64,000 nt of DNA from NCBI GenBank assembly GCA_937915865.1, contig CALGIG010000063.1:1-64000 (forward strand), read 5' to 3'. The position numbers and the translations under genes were made by a program. Below the pieces are notes generated by a model. The model made no database searches. It saw only the letters and a list, made by a program, of their open reading frames with translations, and had not been told where the DNA came from. How positions within the stretch are numbered: the first letter of the stretch is position 1; each line of letters begins with the position of its first letter. Below are positions 1-10,000 of this stretch, piece by piece. The DNA is from an uncultured Prolixibacteraceae bacterium. GTDB lineage: Bacteria > Bacteroidota > Bacteroidia > Bacteroidales > Prolixibacteraceae.

Positions 1-98
1 TGCTCATTACCAAGCGGGAATTAAGCATTCTGGTTGACCAGCTCATTCGTCCGTTTGAAACGAAGATAATAGGGTTTGACGGAAAATATAAAAACTAA
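1..98 (+). CDS. 3' end of an unidentified gene
   Basis: An open frame runs from base 3 to a TAA at 96-98 and encodes 31 residues ending GFDGKYKN. It is in the same direction as the epimerase gene 75 bases downstream and may be the previous gene of that operon. The fragment is too short to assign to a family. The frame is chosen because the other two + frames are interrupted early. Confidence 0.55.
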   Translation, partial: LITKRELSILVDQLIRPFETKIIGFDGKYKN

Positions 99-173
99 AA
101 TTCAGGATTTCTAAAATTTTCCTGAACCTATCAATTGTAAATAATTATAACGTTAATAAATAAATAGTTTGTT

Positions 174-1331
174 ATGAATGAATTAGCAAAATACGCCGAA
201 CTATACAAAGCTGAATTGCTTGATTCGGTGGTGCCTTTTTGGATGAAACATTCCAAAGATTCGGAATTTGGTGGTTATTTCACTTGTTTGGACAGATATG
301 GCAAAGTGTTTGATACCGATAAGTTTATGTGGTTGCAGGGCCGCGAGGTATGGTTGTTTTCAATGCTTTACAATAGGATTGAGAAACGGCAGGAATGGTT
401 GGATATGGCTTTGCATGGAGCCGGGTTCATGAAAAAATATGGAATGGATGCCCAGGGGAACTGGTATTTTTCGCTTACCCGTGAAGGGAAACCATTGGTT
501 CAGCCTTATAACATTTTTTCCGATTGCTTTGCTGCGATGGCTTTTAGTGAATTATACAAGGCAACTGGCGACGAATCGCACAAGAAACTCGCATTAGATA
601 CATTCCATAATATTATCAATCGCCAGGATAACCCGAAAGGCGTTTATGCCAAAGCTTATCCGGGGACACGTCCACTAAAAAGCTTTTCTCTGCCTATGAT
701 TTTATGTAATCTGTCGCTGATTATGGAAGATTTACTGGGTACAGAGCAGGTGAACACAACTATTCAGCCACTTATCCATGAGGTGATGGAAATTTTCTAT
801 AACAAAGAATCGGGCCTGATTCTCGAAAATGTTACTCCTGAAGGAAATTTCAGCGATTCGTTCGAGGGTCGTTTGCTCAATCCGGGACATTCCAACGAGT
901 CGATGTGGTTCATGATGGACCTCGCCGTTCGCAACAACGACAGGGCTTTGATTGATAAATGTATCGAAATTTTACTTCGTACTACCGAAAAAGGCTGGGA
1001 CAAAAAATATGGTGGTATTTTCTATTTTCTCGATTTGAAAGGCCATCCGGTTCAGCAATTGGAATGGGACCAGAAATTGTGGTGGGTACATATCGAAACG
1101 CTGATTTCGATGGCAAAAGCTTACCGTTTAACCGGCAACGAAGCCTGCAAAAACTGGTTCGAAACAATTCACGAGTATTCATGGAAACATTTTAAAGACC
1201 CTGAATATGCCGAATGGTTTGGTTATCTGACCCGTCAGGGAGAACCTCTTTTGCAACTGAAAGGCGGAAAATGGAAAGGATGTTTTCATGTGCCGAGAGG
1301 GATGTATGAAGTTTGGAAAATTCTGGAATAA
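174..1331 (+). CDS. AGE-family sugar 2-epimerase/isomerase
   Basis: 385 residues, the usual length for the N-acylglucosamine 2-epimerase (AGE) family, cytosolic (alpha/alpha)6-barrel enzymes that epimerise or isomerise sugars. Conserved family positions are visible: Arg57 in QGREVW, His239 and Glu242 in GHSNE, His306/Glu308, and a C-terminal His372 in FHVPRGMYEVW, matching the catalytic His pair and sugar-binding Arg. No signal peptide. The true substrate (GlcNAc/ManNAc, cellobiose, mannose or another sugar) cannot be read from sequence. It heads a tight + strand operon with GH16, DUF4434 and a sugar porter, so it probably converts a product of that extracellular degradation. Start: first ATG, after an A/T-rich leader. 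Confidence 0.85.
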   Translation: MNELAKYAELYKAELLDSVVPFWMKHSKDSEFGGYFTCLDRYGKVFDTDKFMWLQGREVWLFSMLYNRIEKRQEWLDMALHGAGFMKKYGMDAQGNWYFSLTREGKPLVQPYNIFSDCFAAMAFSELYKATGDESHKKLALDTFHNIINRQDNPKGVYAKAYPGTRPLKSFSLPMILCNLSLIMEDLLGTEQVNTTIQPLIHEVMEIFYNKESGLILENVTPEGNFSDSFEGRLLNPGHSNESMWFMMDLAVRNNDRALIDKCIEILLRTTEKGWDKKYGGIFYFLDLKGHPVQQLEWDQKLWWVHIETLISMAKAYRLTGNEACKNWFETIHEYSWKHFKDPEYAEWFGYLTRQGEPLLQLKGGKWKGCFHVPRGMYEVWKILE

Positions 1332-1383
1332 GCAGAATTTGAACCACATTGTAAAGCTGTGCTTTTGGTAAAATTAAGGAGAG

Positions 1384-2160
1384 ATGAAGAAGTTCGTACT
1401 ATGTCTGTTGCTCGTAATTTCTGTTTCGGGTTTTGCTCAGAAAAGGGTGGAAAATAATGCCCTTTCACAAAAGCGTTTTACGCCAAAATCGATGGGCTAC
1501 AAACTTATTTGGGAAGACCAGTTCAGCGGCAAAACATTGGATACCACCAAATGGAACATTCGTGGAGTAGGGGCACGCAGGATTGGTTTCAACTCGGCAT
1601 CGGCGGTAAAAGTTGAAGACGGAATGCTTAAACTTTTCGCACTGCATAAAGGCGACAGTATTTTGGGAAGCGCCATTGGTTCGGCAAAGCATTTTAATCC
1701 TCGATACGGGTATTTCGAATGCCGTGCTCAACTGCAAAAATCTATTGGTATATGGGCCGCTTTTTGGTTACAGTCTCCCGAAATATTTAAAGGCCAAGAC
1801 CCATCGGTATATGGAACAGAAATGGATATCTTTGAGTTTTTCAGAGAAATGGGAAACGACACCATTACCCATGCACTTCACTGGGCGTATGGGCCGAACA
1901 TGAAATCGGTAGGTCCCATGAAAAGCTACCTGAAGGGTTTAAGCGAAGGATTTCATACTTTCGGATTTGAATGGACTCCCGAAAAATACTCGTTCTTTAT
2001 CGATGGCTATAAATTTCAGGAGCAAAAAGCTGGCATCTCCAATATTCCAGAGCATTTGATTTTAAGCATGGAGTTGCCCGAAACATTGAAAAGTCTTGAA
2101 AAAACTGTTTTTCCGGATGTTTTCCTGGTTGATTGGGTAAAGGTTTATCAGAAAAAATAA
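1384..2160 (+). CDS. Exported GH16-family glycoside hydrolase
   Basis: 258 residues with a signal peptide (charged MKK, hydrophobic core, cleavage after about FAQ at residue 19). The GH16 catalytic signature EMDIFE lies at residues 146-151, giving nucleophile Glu146, Asp148 and acid/base Glu151. The flanking YGYFECRAQL and WAAFWLQ segments are typical of the jelly-roll fold. GH16 enzymes cut beta-1,3/1,4-glucans or galactans (laminarin, agar, carrageenan, porphyran types); the subfamily is not resolvable here. The protein is probably periplasmic or secreted. It follows the epimerase by 52 bases and precedes the DUF4434 gene by 13 bases. Confidence 0.85.
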   Translation: MKKFVLCLLLVISVSGFAQKRVENNALSQKRFTPKSMGYKLIWEDQFSGKTLDTTKWNIRGVGARRIGFNSASAVKVEDGMLKLFALHKGDSILGSAIGSAKHFNPRYGYFECRAQLQKSIGIWAAFWLQSPEIFKGQDPSVYGTEMDIFEFFREMGNDTITHALHWAYGPNMKSVGPMKSYLKGLSEGFHTFGFEWTPEKYSFFIDGYKFQEQKAGISNIPEHLILSMELPETLKSLEKTVFPDVFLVDWVKVYQKK

Positions 2161-2173
2161 TAAAACTAAGAAT

Positions 2174-3268
2174 ATGGAAAAAGAAAATTCTCGAAGAAGT
2201 TTTCTCGCAAAGTCATCATTGGTTGGACTTTCAGCATTGTCAATGTCATCAGTGTCGTTTGGCCGGGACAATTCAACTCAGAAAATGACCAGCGAAATAG
2301 AATCAAAATTGATTGTTCCGAAGGGTAAAGGCTTGAAAATTACCGGAACGTTCCTGGATGAAATTTCGCACGACATTCCGCACCAAAACTGGGGCGAAAA
2401 AGAATGGGATGCCGATTTTGCCCACATGAAAGCCATTGGTATCGACACTGTGATCATGATTCGTTCGGGTTACAGAAAATTTATTACTTATCCTTCGGAA
2501 TACCTGCTGAAAAAGCACAATTGCTATATGCCGTCGGTTGATTTGGTTGATATGTATTGCCGTTTGGCCCAGAAATATGGAATGAAGTTTTATTTTGGTC
2601 TTTATGATTCGGGAAAATACTGGGATACCGGCGACCTCACCTGGGAAATTGAAGACAACAAGTATGTAATTGACGAGGTTTGGAATAAATACGGTACCAA
2701 ATACAAGAGCTTTCAGGGTTGGTATATCAGTGGCGAAATTAGCCGTAAAACTAAAGGTGCGATTGGCGCTTTTCATTCTATGGGTAAGCAGTGTAAAGAT
2801 GTTTCCGGCGGTTTGCCAACATTTATTTCGCCTTGGATTGATGGCAAAAAGGCCGTTGAAGCAGCTGGTGGCGACCTGACCAAAGCCAATTCGGTTTCTG
2901 TTCAGGAACACGAAAAAGAATGGAGCGAAATTTTTGATGGAATTCACGACGTGGTTGATGCCGTTGCTTTTCAGGACGGGCACATCGACTACGACGAACT
3001 GGACGCGTTCTTTACGGTAAACAAGCGAATGGCCGATAAATACGGCATGAAATGCTGGACCAACGCCGAAACCTTCGACAGAGATATGCCTATTAAATTC
3101 CTGCCCATCAAATTCGATAAACTTCGGATGAAGTTGGAAGCCGCTGCCCGCGCTGGTTACGACAAGGGAATTACCTTCGAATTCTCACATTTTATGAGTC
3201 CGCAATCGTCCTATTTACAGGCCGGACATTTGTACAACCGATACAAAGAATATTTTAACATCAAATAA
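2174..3268 (+). CDS. Tat-exported DUF4434-family protein (putative TIM-barrel glycosidase)
   Basis: 364 residues. The N-terminus carries a twin-arginine signal (SRRSFL at residues 6-11, followed by a hydrophobic stretch), so it is probably exported folded. The mature part starts KGLKITGTFLDE and contains WDADFAHMKAIGIDTVIM, features I associate with DUF4434, a beta/alpha-barrel family found in polysaccharide utilisation loci of Bacteroidetes. Activity is not established by sequence. The acidic pairs in YISGE and FQDGHIDYDE could be catalytic but this is inference. It sits 13 bases after the GH16 gene and one base before the sugar porter, so the three are almost surely co-transcribed. Confidence 0.75.
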   Translation: MEKENSRRSFLAKSSLVGLSALSMSSVSFGRDNSTQKMTSEIESKLIVPKGKGLKITGTFLDEISHDIPHQNWGEKEWDADFAHMKAIGIDTVIMIRSGYRKFITYPSEYLLKKHNCYMPSVDLVDMYCRLAQKYGMKFYFGLYDSGKYWDTGDLTWEIEDNKYVIDEVWNKYGTKYKSFQGWYISGEISRKTKGAIGAFHSMGKQCKDVSGGLPTFISPWIDGKKAVEAAGGDLTKANSVSVQEHEKEWSEIFDGIHDVVDAVAFQDGHIDYDELDAFFTVNKRMADKYGMKCWTNAETFDRDMPIKFLPIKFDKLRMKLEAAARAGYDKGITFEFSHFMSPQSSYLQAGHLYNRYKEYFNIK

Positions 3269-3269
3269 T

Positions 3270-4676
3270 ATGGGAAAAGATAACGGACAATTGGGTTATG
3301 TGATCTGGCTGTCGTTTGTAGCGGCGCTTGGTGGTTTCCTGTTTGGATACGATACTGCGGTTATTTCGGGCACTGTTGATCAGGTAGCTTCACAATTTAG
3401 TCTCGACGATTTCGGCAAAGGTTGGTATGTAGGCTGTGCTTTGGTTGGTTCTATTGGTGGAGTGGTTATTGCTGGTCCGCTGAGCGATAAATATGGGCGC
3501 AAAATAGTATTACTGTTGTCGGCAATCTTATTTTCGGCATCAGGTGTTGGCTGTATGGTTGCTTCCGACCAAACAATGCTTATACTGTCGAGAATTGTAG
3601 GTGGTGTTGGTATTGGTGTGGCCTCGGTGATTTCGCCTTTATACATTGCAGAAATCTCAGTTCCACGTTATCGCGGACAGTTGGTTTCGCTTTACCAATT
3701 AGCTATTACCATTGGATTCCTGGGCGCTTATTTAGCTAATTTCGGATTACAGAATTACTCAGAATCGTTGATTCAATCTGGAGCTACTACAGGTTTATAC
3801 AACAAAATTTTTGCTACAGAAGCCTGGCGTGGTATGCTTGGCATGGAAGCCGTGCCTGCAATCCTGTTTCTGGCTGTCTTATTTTTAATTCCTGAAAGTC
3901 CCCGGTGGTTAATTGTTTCAGGAAAAGAGGAACGTGCTACCGGAATTATGAACCGCATCTATGGCGCTTCTGAAGTTCCTGCACAAATCAGGAATATCAA
4001 AGATCTGATTTCGGGAGAAGTAAAAGCAGATTGGCGGCTGTTGTTTCAACCCGGATTTCGTCTGGCCCTGTTTATTGGTGTTGCGCTGGCTATACTGGGG
4101 CAATTTATGGGAGTGAACGCTGTACTTTATTATGGTCCAACTATTTTCAAGGAAAGTGGCCTTTCTAGCGGCGATTCGTTGTTTTACCAGGTTATGGTGG
4201 GGGTGGTGAATATGCTTACTACCGTTATAGCTTTGATTATCATTGATAAAGTAGGTAGAAAACAACTTGTTTACTGGGGCGTTTCAGGGATGATTGTTAC
4301 ACTGGTACTCATTGGTTTGTATTTTACGTTTGGTTCGGCATGGGGATTATCTTCGGTTTACTTACTGATATTCTTTTTGTTGTATATTTTCAGTTGTGCC
4401 ATTTCCATTTGTGCCGTCATCTTCGTGTTGCTTTCCGAAATGTACCCGGTAAAAGTACGCGGAGCAGCCATGTCAATATCAGGCCTTTCTCTTTGGGTTG
4501 GAACTTACCTTATTGGACAACTTACACCCTGGATGCTTACCAATCTCACGCCAGCCGGAACATTCTGGATGTTTGCCGTAATGTGTGTACCATATATGCT
4601 GATTGTATGGAAACTTTTACCCGAAACTACCGGAAAATCGCTTGAAGAGATTGAACGCATGTGGTTGGAAAGATAG
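3270..4676 (+). CDS. MFS sugar porter (sugar:H+ symporter, XylE/AraE-like)
   Basis: 468 residues with about 12 membrane segments. Sugar porter signatures are clear: GGFLFGYDTAVISG near the N-terminus, DKYGRK after TM2, PESPRWL before the central loop, a second D-K-V-G-R-K motif, and PETTGKSLEEIE at the C-terminus. Members are inner-membrane proton symporters for hexoses or pentoses. It starts two bases after the stop of the DUF4434 gene, so it probably imports the sugar released by the two exported enzymes for the AGE epimerase. The substrate is unknown. A strong terminator follows. Confidence 0.9.
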   Translation: MGKDNGQLGYVIWLSFVAALGGFLFGYDTAVISGTVDQVASQFSLDDFGKGWYVGCALVGSIGGVVIAGPLSDKYGRKIVLLLSAILFSASGVGCMVASDQTMLILSRIVGGVGIGVASVISPLYIAEISVPRYRGQLVSLYQLAITIGFLGAYLANFGLQNYSESLIQSGATTGLYNKIFATEAWRGMLGMEAVPAILFLAVLFLIPESPRWLIVSGKEERATGIMNRIYGASEVPAQIRNIKDLISGEVKADWRLLFQPGFRLALFIGVALAILGQFMGVNAVLYYGPTIFKESGLSSGDSLFYQVMVGVVNMLTTVIALIIIDKVGRKQLVYWGVSGMIVTLVLIGLYFTFGSAWGLSSVYLLIFFLLYIFSCAISICAVIFVLLSEMYPVKVRGAAMSISGLSLWVGTYLIGQLTPWMLTNLTPAGTFWMFAVMCVPYMLIVWKLLPETTGKSLEEIERMWLER

Positions 4677-4784
4677 ATTTTAGGTGTATAAGTTGCTAAA
4701 TAACAGATCAACGCTGGCGATCATCCAGTTATAAAGAACGCATAGTCTTATGAATTCCATTTTGTTAATTTGGTAAAAAATAAT

Positions 4785-4822
4785 AAAGGAAAAAGAGGAA
4801 ATCATTTCCTCTTTCCTTTTTT
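4785..4822 (+). terminator. Intrinsic terminator of the GH16/porter operon
   Basis: An AT-rich inverted repeat (AGGAAA..GAGGAAAT / ATTTCCTCTTTCCT) with a very short loop is followed by a run of T. It is the only structure seen in the 308-base gap between the sugar porter and the sigma factor; the rest is A/T-rich and presumably holds the sigma gene promoter. Confidence 0.75.
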
Positions 4823-4984
4823 AATAAGGTAGTTGTAGAGAATAAGGTTTAAGAAACATACAGTTTTTGAATACTGGTTTATTCATTTTTAAAATAAGCA
4901 ATTACTTACACATCCAGTTTTATTGCTACAGACTTAAGGGAATATGTGAAAATGTTCTATTTTTAGGCCGTAAATACCAAATTC

Positions 4985-5548
4985 ATGGATTCCGATTCTA
5001 CCCAGTTCCTGATTCAAAGTATCCGGCTTGGGGATAGCAAAGCTCTAAAAGAATTCTTTGAAAGCTTTTATCCTTCGGTTTGCATATTTGCTCGTAAGTT
5101 TGTTAAAGATATGGACATAGCTGAAGATATTGCGCAGGAATCATTTATCGAATTTTGGAGCCGGCGGGAACAATTTACTGATATCAAAGCGCTAAAAGGA
5201 TTTATTTATACCGTCACGCGTAATAAATGCCTGAATCAAATAAAGCTTAGTTCTATTCGCGAAGATATCCTCAGGAAACAACTTTTTTCAGAGGATTTCT
5301 TTTATGAAATGGTTCAGGAAGAAGAAACTTACCGGATATTGCACCAGGCAATTGGTGGATTGGCCGATCAAAGCCGAAAAATCATTTTACTAAGTTTGAA
5401 GGGTTATAAAGTTTCAGAAATTGCAGAAGAACTTAATATCTCTGTCAATACAGTTAAAACGCTGAAAAAGAATGCTTATAAAGAGTTGAGAGTCAAGCTT
5501 CGCGACCAGGCTTTTATCTTGTTTCTTTTGAATCAGGTGCTTCATTAG
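4985..5548 (+). CDS. ECF RNA polymerase sigma factor (FecI/SigE-like)
   Basis: 187 residues, the normal ECF size. Region 2 is at about residues 20-90 (FYPSVCIFARKFVKD, DIAQESFIEFW) and region 4 at about 125-175 (a helix-turn-helix in KGYKVSEIAEELNISVNTVKTL). In Bacteroidetes such factors are held by a FecR-type anti-sigma and switch on a SusC/SusD pair when the outer-membrane receptor senses its glycan. Here the anti-sigma, SusC and SusD follow in that order. A near-match to the Bacteroidetes -7 box (TATTTTTA) lies about 25 bases before the ATG. Confidence 0.93.
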   Translation: MDSDSTQFLIQSIRLGDSKALKEFFESFYPSVCIFARKFVKDMDIAEDIAQESFIEFWSRREQFTDIKALKGFIYTVTRNKCLNQIKLSSIREDILRKQLFSEDFFYEMVQEEETYRILHQAIGGLADQSRKIILLSLKGYKVSEIAEELNISVNTVKTLKKNAYKELRVKLRDQAFILFLLNQVLH

Positions 5549-5613
5549 TGAAAAGTAACAGAAAGGACGTTAACCCAGGCCTCTTTGTAAGAAGGCATGT
5601 ATTCTTTTTGGGA

Positions 5614-5648
5614 TAGTGAGCAGGTGACTTCAAGTCACCTGCTCACTA
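5614..5648. repeat. Dispersed palindrome, copy 1
   Basis: A 35-base perfect palindrome with arms TAGTGAGCAGGTGACTT / AAGTCACCTGCTCACTA, in the gap between the sigma factor and the anti-sigma gene. Three more copies lie at 32162, 32569 and 34656, next to a REP-associated transposase. It could also act as a hairpin in the sigma/anti-sigma transcript, but it has no T-run on the + strand. Confidence 0.9.
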
Positions 5649-5767
5649 AGTCTGAAAAAAAAATAAACAGAACGGCGGATACTTTCAGAAAAAAATCAAT
5701 TACCATTCACCCGAAATGTAAATTCATTTGTTTCGGTTATAAAATCAAAAGCTAAACTCCTGCCGAT

Positions 5768-6955
5768 ATGAATAGGATGGATTCTATATTTGAAAATTCC
5801 AGGTTAATCGCCAATAAAATTTTGGGACGATTGACTGAGCAGGAAGAAGAAATTTTCGATAAATGGATTAATCATTCGAAACAAAATCAAAGATTTTATA
5901 GAAGAGTAAAGGATAACCAAAATTTCCAGTCCCGGAATGAGCAATTTGAAAGTATAAATACAGAGCAGGCCTGGGATGAGTTTACTACACGATTGGGAAT
6001 CAAAAAGAAAACAAGCAAAACAATCATTTTTTTTAAATATGCTGCGGCTATTCTCTTACCCATTTTAATCGGATATTCAGCATACTATTTTATGAATCAG
6101 AATGTTGGTCAGAAAAATAACATGGTCATGCTTGCCGATATAAAACCAGGCATCAGAAAAGCGATTTTGGTATTAAGCAATGGACAAAATATAGACCTTG
6201 ATAAACAAGATGTTGCCACTATAAAAGAAGAAGATGGGACAGTTATTGGTAAAGCAAACGATGAATTAACTTACATTGGCAACCAACTCGGGAAATCAAA
6301 AAAAACACTTCGGAATACATTGGTTATCTCGAAAGGAGAAGAATATAGTATTGTCTTGTCCGACAGCACAAAAGTATTCCTGAATTCGATGAGTAAACTT
6401 GCTTTTCCTGTAAGGTTTTCAGGAAATAAGAGGGAAGTTACCCTGGAGGGAGAAGCCTATTTTGAAGTGCATAAAGACAGTCAACATCCATTTATTGTGA
6501 CAGTTAACGGAATGCAGATCAACGTTCTGGGAACTTCGTTTAATGTCAATGCTTACCCGGATGAGCAAAATGTATATACTACGCTGGTTGAAGGAAAAGT
6601 GATGATCAATCAGGTGAACCAGGAAAATAAAAAAATGTATTTAGAACCCGACCAGCAAGCCATTTTTAGTAAACCGGATTTGGAAATGGAAATCAGGAAT
6701 GTTGATGCAAAGCAATATATGCAATGGACAACTGGTACTTATACATTTACAAATCAGTCGCTTGATGAGATTATGAAAAGCTTGTCGAGATGGTATGATT
6801 TCACGTATAGTTTTGATGACGAATCTCTCAAATCAATTAGGTTCGAAGGCGGACTAAACAAGTATGAGAGTATTGAACCAATTTTAGATATAATAACCCG
6901 AACCAGAAAAGTAAAATATAAAGTAGAAGGGAAAGAGATAATTTTCACAAAATAA
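5768..6955 (+). CDS. FecR-family anti-sigma factor
   Basis: 395 residues. A cytoplasmic N-terminal part (about 1-85, LTEQEEEIFDKWI) binds the sigma factor, a single membrane helix lies at about 88-108, and the periplasmic part has a FecR domain (SKGEEYSIVLSDSTKVFLNS through EGEAYFEVHKDSQHPFIV) and a C-terminal DUF4974-type domain (YTFTNQSLDEIMKSLSRWY). It transmits the signal from the STN domain of the SusC protein downstream to the ECF sigma upstream. The start at 5768 is preferred; a second ATG nine bases later is possible. Confidence 0.92.
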   Translation: MNRMDSIFENSRLIANKILGRLTEQEEEIFDKWINHSKQNQRFYRRVKDNQNFQSRNEQFESINTEQAWDEFTTRLGIKKKTSKTIIFFKYAAAILLPILIGYSAYYFMNQNVGQKNNMVMLADIKPGIRKAILVLSNGQNIDLDKQDVATIKEEDGTVIGKANDELTYIGNQLGKSKKTLRNTLVISKGEEYSIVLSDSTKVFLNSMSKLAFPVRFSGNKREVTLEGEAYFEVHKDSQHPFIVTVNGMQINVLGTSFNVNAYPDEQNVYTTLVEGKVMINQVNQENKKMYLEPDQQAIFSKPDLEMEIRNVDAKQYMQWTTGTYTFTNQSLDEIMKSLSRWYDFTYSFDDESLKSIRFEGGLNKYESIEPILDIITRTRKVKYKVEGKEIIFTK

Positions 6956-6957
6956 AA

Positions 6958-6986
6958 GACAGGAAATGCAGCGAACATTTCCTGTC
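6958..6986 (+). promoter_or_regulatory. Hairpin between anti-sigma and SusC genes
   Basis: A perfect 11-base-pair stem (GACAGGAAATG / CATTTCCTGTC) with a seven-base loop begins directly after the anti-sigma stop codon. The following bases are GAAAAAAGC, not a T-run, so it is not a classical terminator on +. It may protect the 3' end of the anti-sigma message or partly uncouple it from SusC. Confidence 0.45.
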
Positions 6987-7042
6987 GAAAAAAGCTCTGC
7001 GTTAAACAGAAACATTTAGTCGTTAAACTAAAAAACAAATCT

Positions 7043-10000
7043 ATGAAAAATGAACGAGAGGCTGCAATTCCCCGATGGAAAAGTGTGCCTAAGATTGTCC
7101 GTATTATGAAACTAGTAAGTTTATTTCTATTAGTTGGGTTTATTCAGGTCTCGGCGAGTATTTACTCTCAAACAGCAAACATTAGCCTTGATATGAAAAG
7201 TGCTTCATTAAAGGATGTAATCGAAGAGATTCAGTCCCAGACAGAATTTACATTTTTTTACAGCCCGGAAGATATTGAACATGTAAAAATATCTTCACTT
7301 GATGTAGATAAGGCATCGCTGGAAAAAACGCTTGACCTGTGTTTGAAAGGAACAGGCCTCGAATTTGAGATTATACATAAGGCAGTTATCCTTAAGAAAG
7401 AAGATAAGCCAGTAACAGTGCAGTCAGAAGAATTGAATGCAGTTATCCAACAACAACATAAGGTGACCGGAACCGTTGCAGATGCAAGTACCGGAGAACT
7501 TCTTGTTGGGGCCAATGTTATTGTAACTGGTACCCGCATTGGAACAATTACGGATGTCAATGGAAAGTATACAATTGATGTTCCGGATAAAAATGCTTCC
7601 TTAACTTTTTCATTTATTGGTTACGACACACAGCAGTTGCCGATTGGCGGCAAGACTGTCGTCGATGTAAAACTGTCCGCCAGCAGCGAGCAAATCGAGG
7701 GCGTTGTTGTTACTGCCCTGGGTATTAAGCACGAAGAAAAATCGTTAGGCTATGCTGTTCAAAAGGTTGACCAGGAAACATTTACTAAAGTTAAGGGCGA
7801 TAACATTATCACCAGTCTTACCGGTAAAGTAACTGGGCTGCAAGTTCTAAATACAACCGAGTTTTTTGAATCTTCGAGTATTAAATTGAGGGGTTCTGAT
7901 GCACTTATTGTAGTTAATGGAGTGCCTGCCAATAATACTTCGCTGGATGATATTTCGGCCGACGACATCGAAGATATAAGCGTACTGAAAGGGGCTACAG
8001 CCTCGGCATTGTATGGAAACAGAGGTAGTAATGGCGCTATTATGGTTACGACCAAGAGAAAAGAGAAAGATTCGAGCTTTTCAGTTGACATCAACTCAAG
8101 TACCATGATGAGAGCCGGATACCTTAAAATTCCGGAAACACAAAAAAGCTATGGTACTGGCGTTGGCAATCAGGCCATTTACGACGGCGAATTTGTTTGG
8201 GGGCCTCATCTTGATATGGGAACTACAGCGATGCAGGTTGATCCTAAAACCGGAACAATGGTCGAAATGCCCCTGGTATCGAAAGGGAAAAACAACCTGA
8301 AAAATTTTCTGGAAGAAAGTTATGTAACGAATAATAATATCAGTGTTTCTCAATCCACGAAATTTGGTACAGTAAGGGGTTCGTTATCTCATGTTTACAA
8401 TAAGGGCGAAGCTCCAAATACCCGGTCGAATAAGTATATTTTCAACTTAAGCGGGAACATCAATCTTTCGGATAAATTCACCTTGGACGCTTCGTGGAAC
8501 TACTCAAAACGCGAAACTCCCAATGAACCGAGTTACGGGTATGGCCGGGATGGTTCGTATATTTATCTTCTCACCATCTGGAACGGCCCCGACTTTGACA
8601 TCAGGGAATGGAAAGACTACTGGCAGGTAAAAAACAAAACACAAAAATATTATCAAACCGGATGGTATGATAACCCGTACTTTCTTTGTTACGAGGTGCT
8701 TAACCCTCATTCGATTGACGTAAATACCGGACAATTCACAGCAAATTACACGATTCAGCCAGGAATGAAACTCTTGCTTAGGAGTGGTATCGACACGTAT
8801 TCCGACCGATATTCACAGCGTAGAGCTATGAGTTACAACCGGAATGGCAAAGGTTATTTCATGACCGGAGAAGCCTATTCCATGGATTTGAATAACGATG
8901 CGATGATAACGTACAATAAAAATTTCGGGAAATTTGGCATAGACTTATTGGGCGGAGGTTCAGTAAATTACTATGAGTACAGAAAGGTAGAGGCCAATAC
9001 GAATAATGGATTATCCATTCCTGGTTTTTATTCGTTAAGCGCTTCTGTTGATCCGGTTTCGGCAAGTAGCCAGTTCCAGAAAAAACAAGTAAACAGCTTG
9101 TATGGAAAAGCCTCTCTGGCCTATAAAAATGCCTATTACCTGGATATAACCGGGCGAAACGACTGGTCGTCAACCTTACCCTCATCAACACGGTCTTACT
9201 TCTACCCTTCGGTAGCATTCAGTTCCATTGTTTCAGAGATTGCCAGTTTGCCTAAATTTATCAGTTTCTGGAAATTACGGGCATCATGGACGGTTTCGAA
9301 GAAAGACCTGGGTATTTTCGATTTAAACCAGGCTTATAGTATAAATACCAATGCCTGGAATAGCATGAATACGGAATATTACCCGTCAACCATCCGGGAC
9401 GGAAATGTAAAACCTCAAACCAGCCGGGTGTATGAACTGGGAACCAATGTTCGTTTTCTCAACAACCGCATTAACCTGGATTATGCTTATTTCAACCGGT
9501 TACAATATAACCTTCTGGTCAATACTTCAATATCTGGGGCAACAGGTTTTAACTACAAACAAACCAATACCGACGAACAATGGGTTCAACGGGGAATGGA
9601 AATTTCGCTGAAAGGTACGCCGGTAAAACGCGCCAACCTCGAATGGGAAGTGATGCTTAACTGGTCATATAATCATTGGTATTACGATCAGCTCGACCCG
9701 GTATATACTGATCAGAAAACCTACATTAAAAAAGGAGCCCGTTATGACGTTGCCAGGACAAGAGACTGGGAACGCGATCCGAATGGAAACATGGTTATTG
9801 GTTCGGATGGATACCCCAAGAAGAGCAGTTTCTTCTCCGATAAAATAGGATACACTGATCCCAAATGGATTTGGGGTTTAACCAACTCCGTAAAATATAA
9901 AAACTGGTCGTGCTACATTACCTTTGATGGTCGGGTTGGCGGATTAGCCTATTCATCTACCGAATATGGGTTGTGGGCTGCCGGATCGCATCCTGATAGC

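Noticed and set aside
2303..2983. 226-codon frame on - opposite the DUF4434 gene
   Set aside because: It is a shadow of a clear + strand gene with signal peptide and family motifs; the - translation shows no recognisable domain.
5614..5648. Palindrome as terminator of the sigma gene
   Set aside because: No T-run follows, and the same palindrome occurs three more times near the RAYT.
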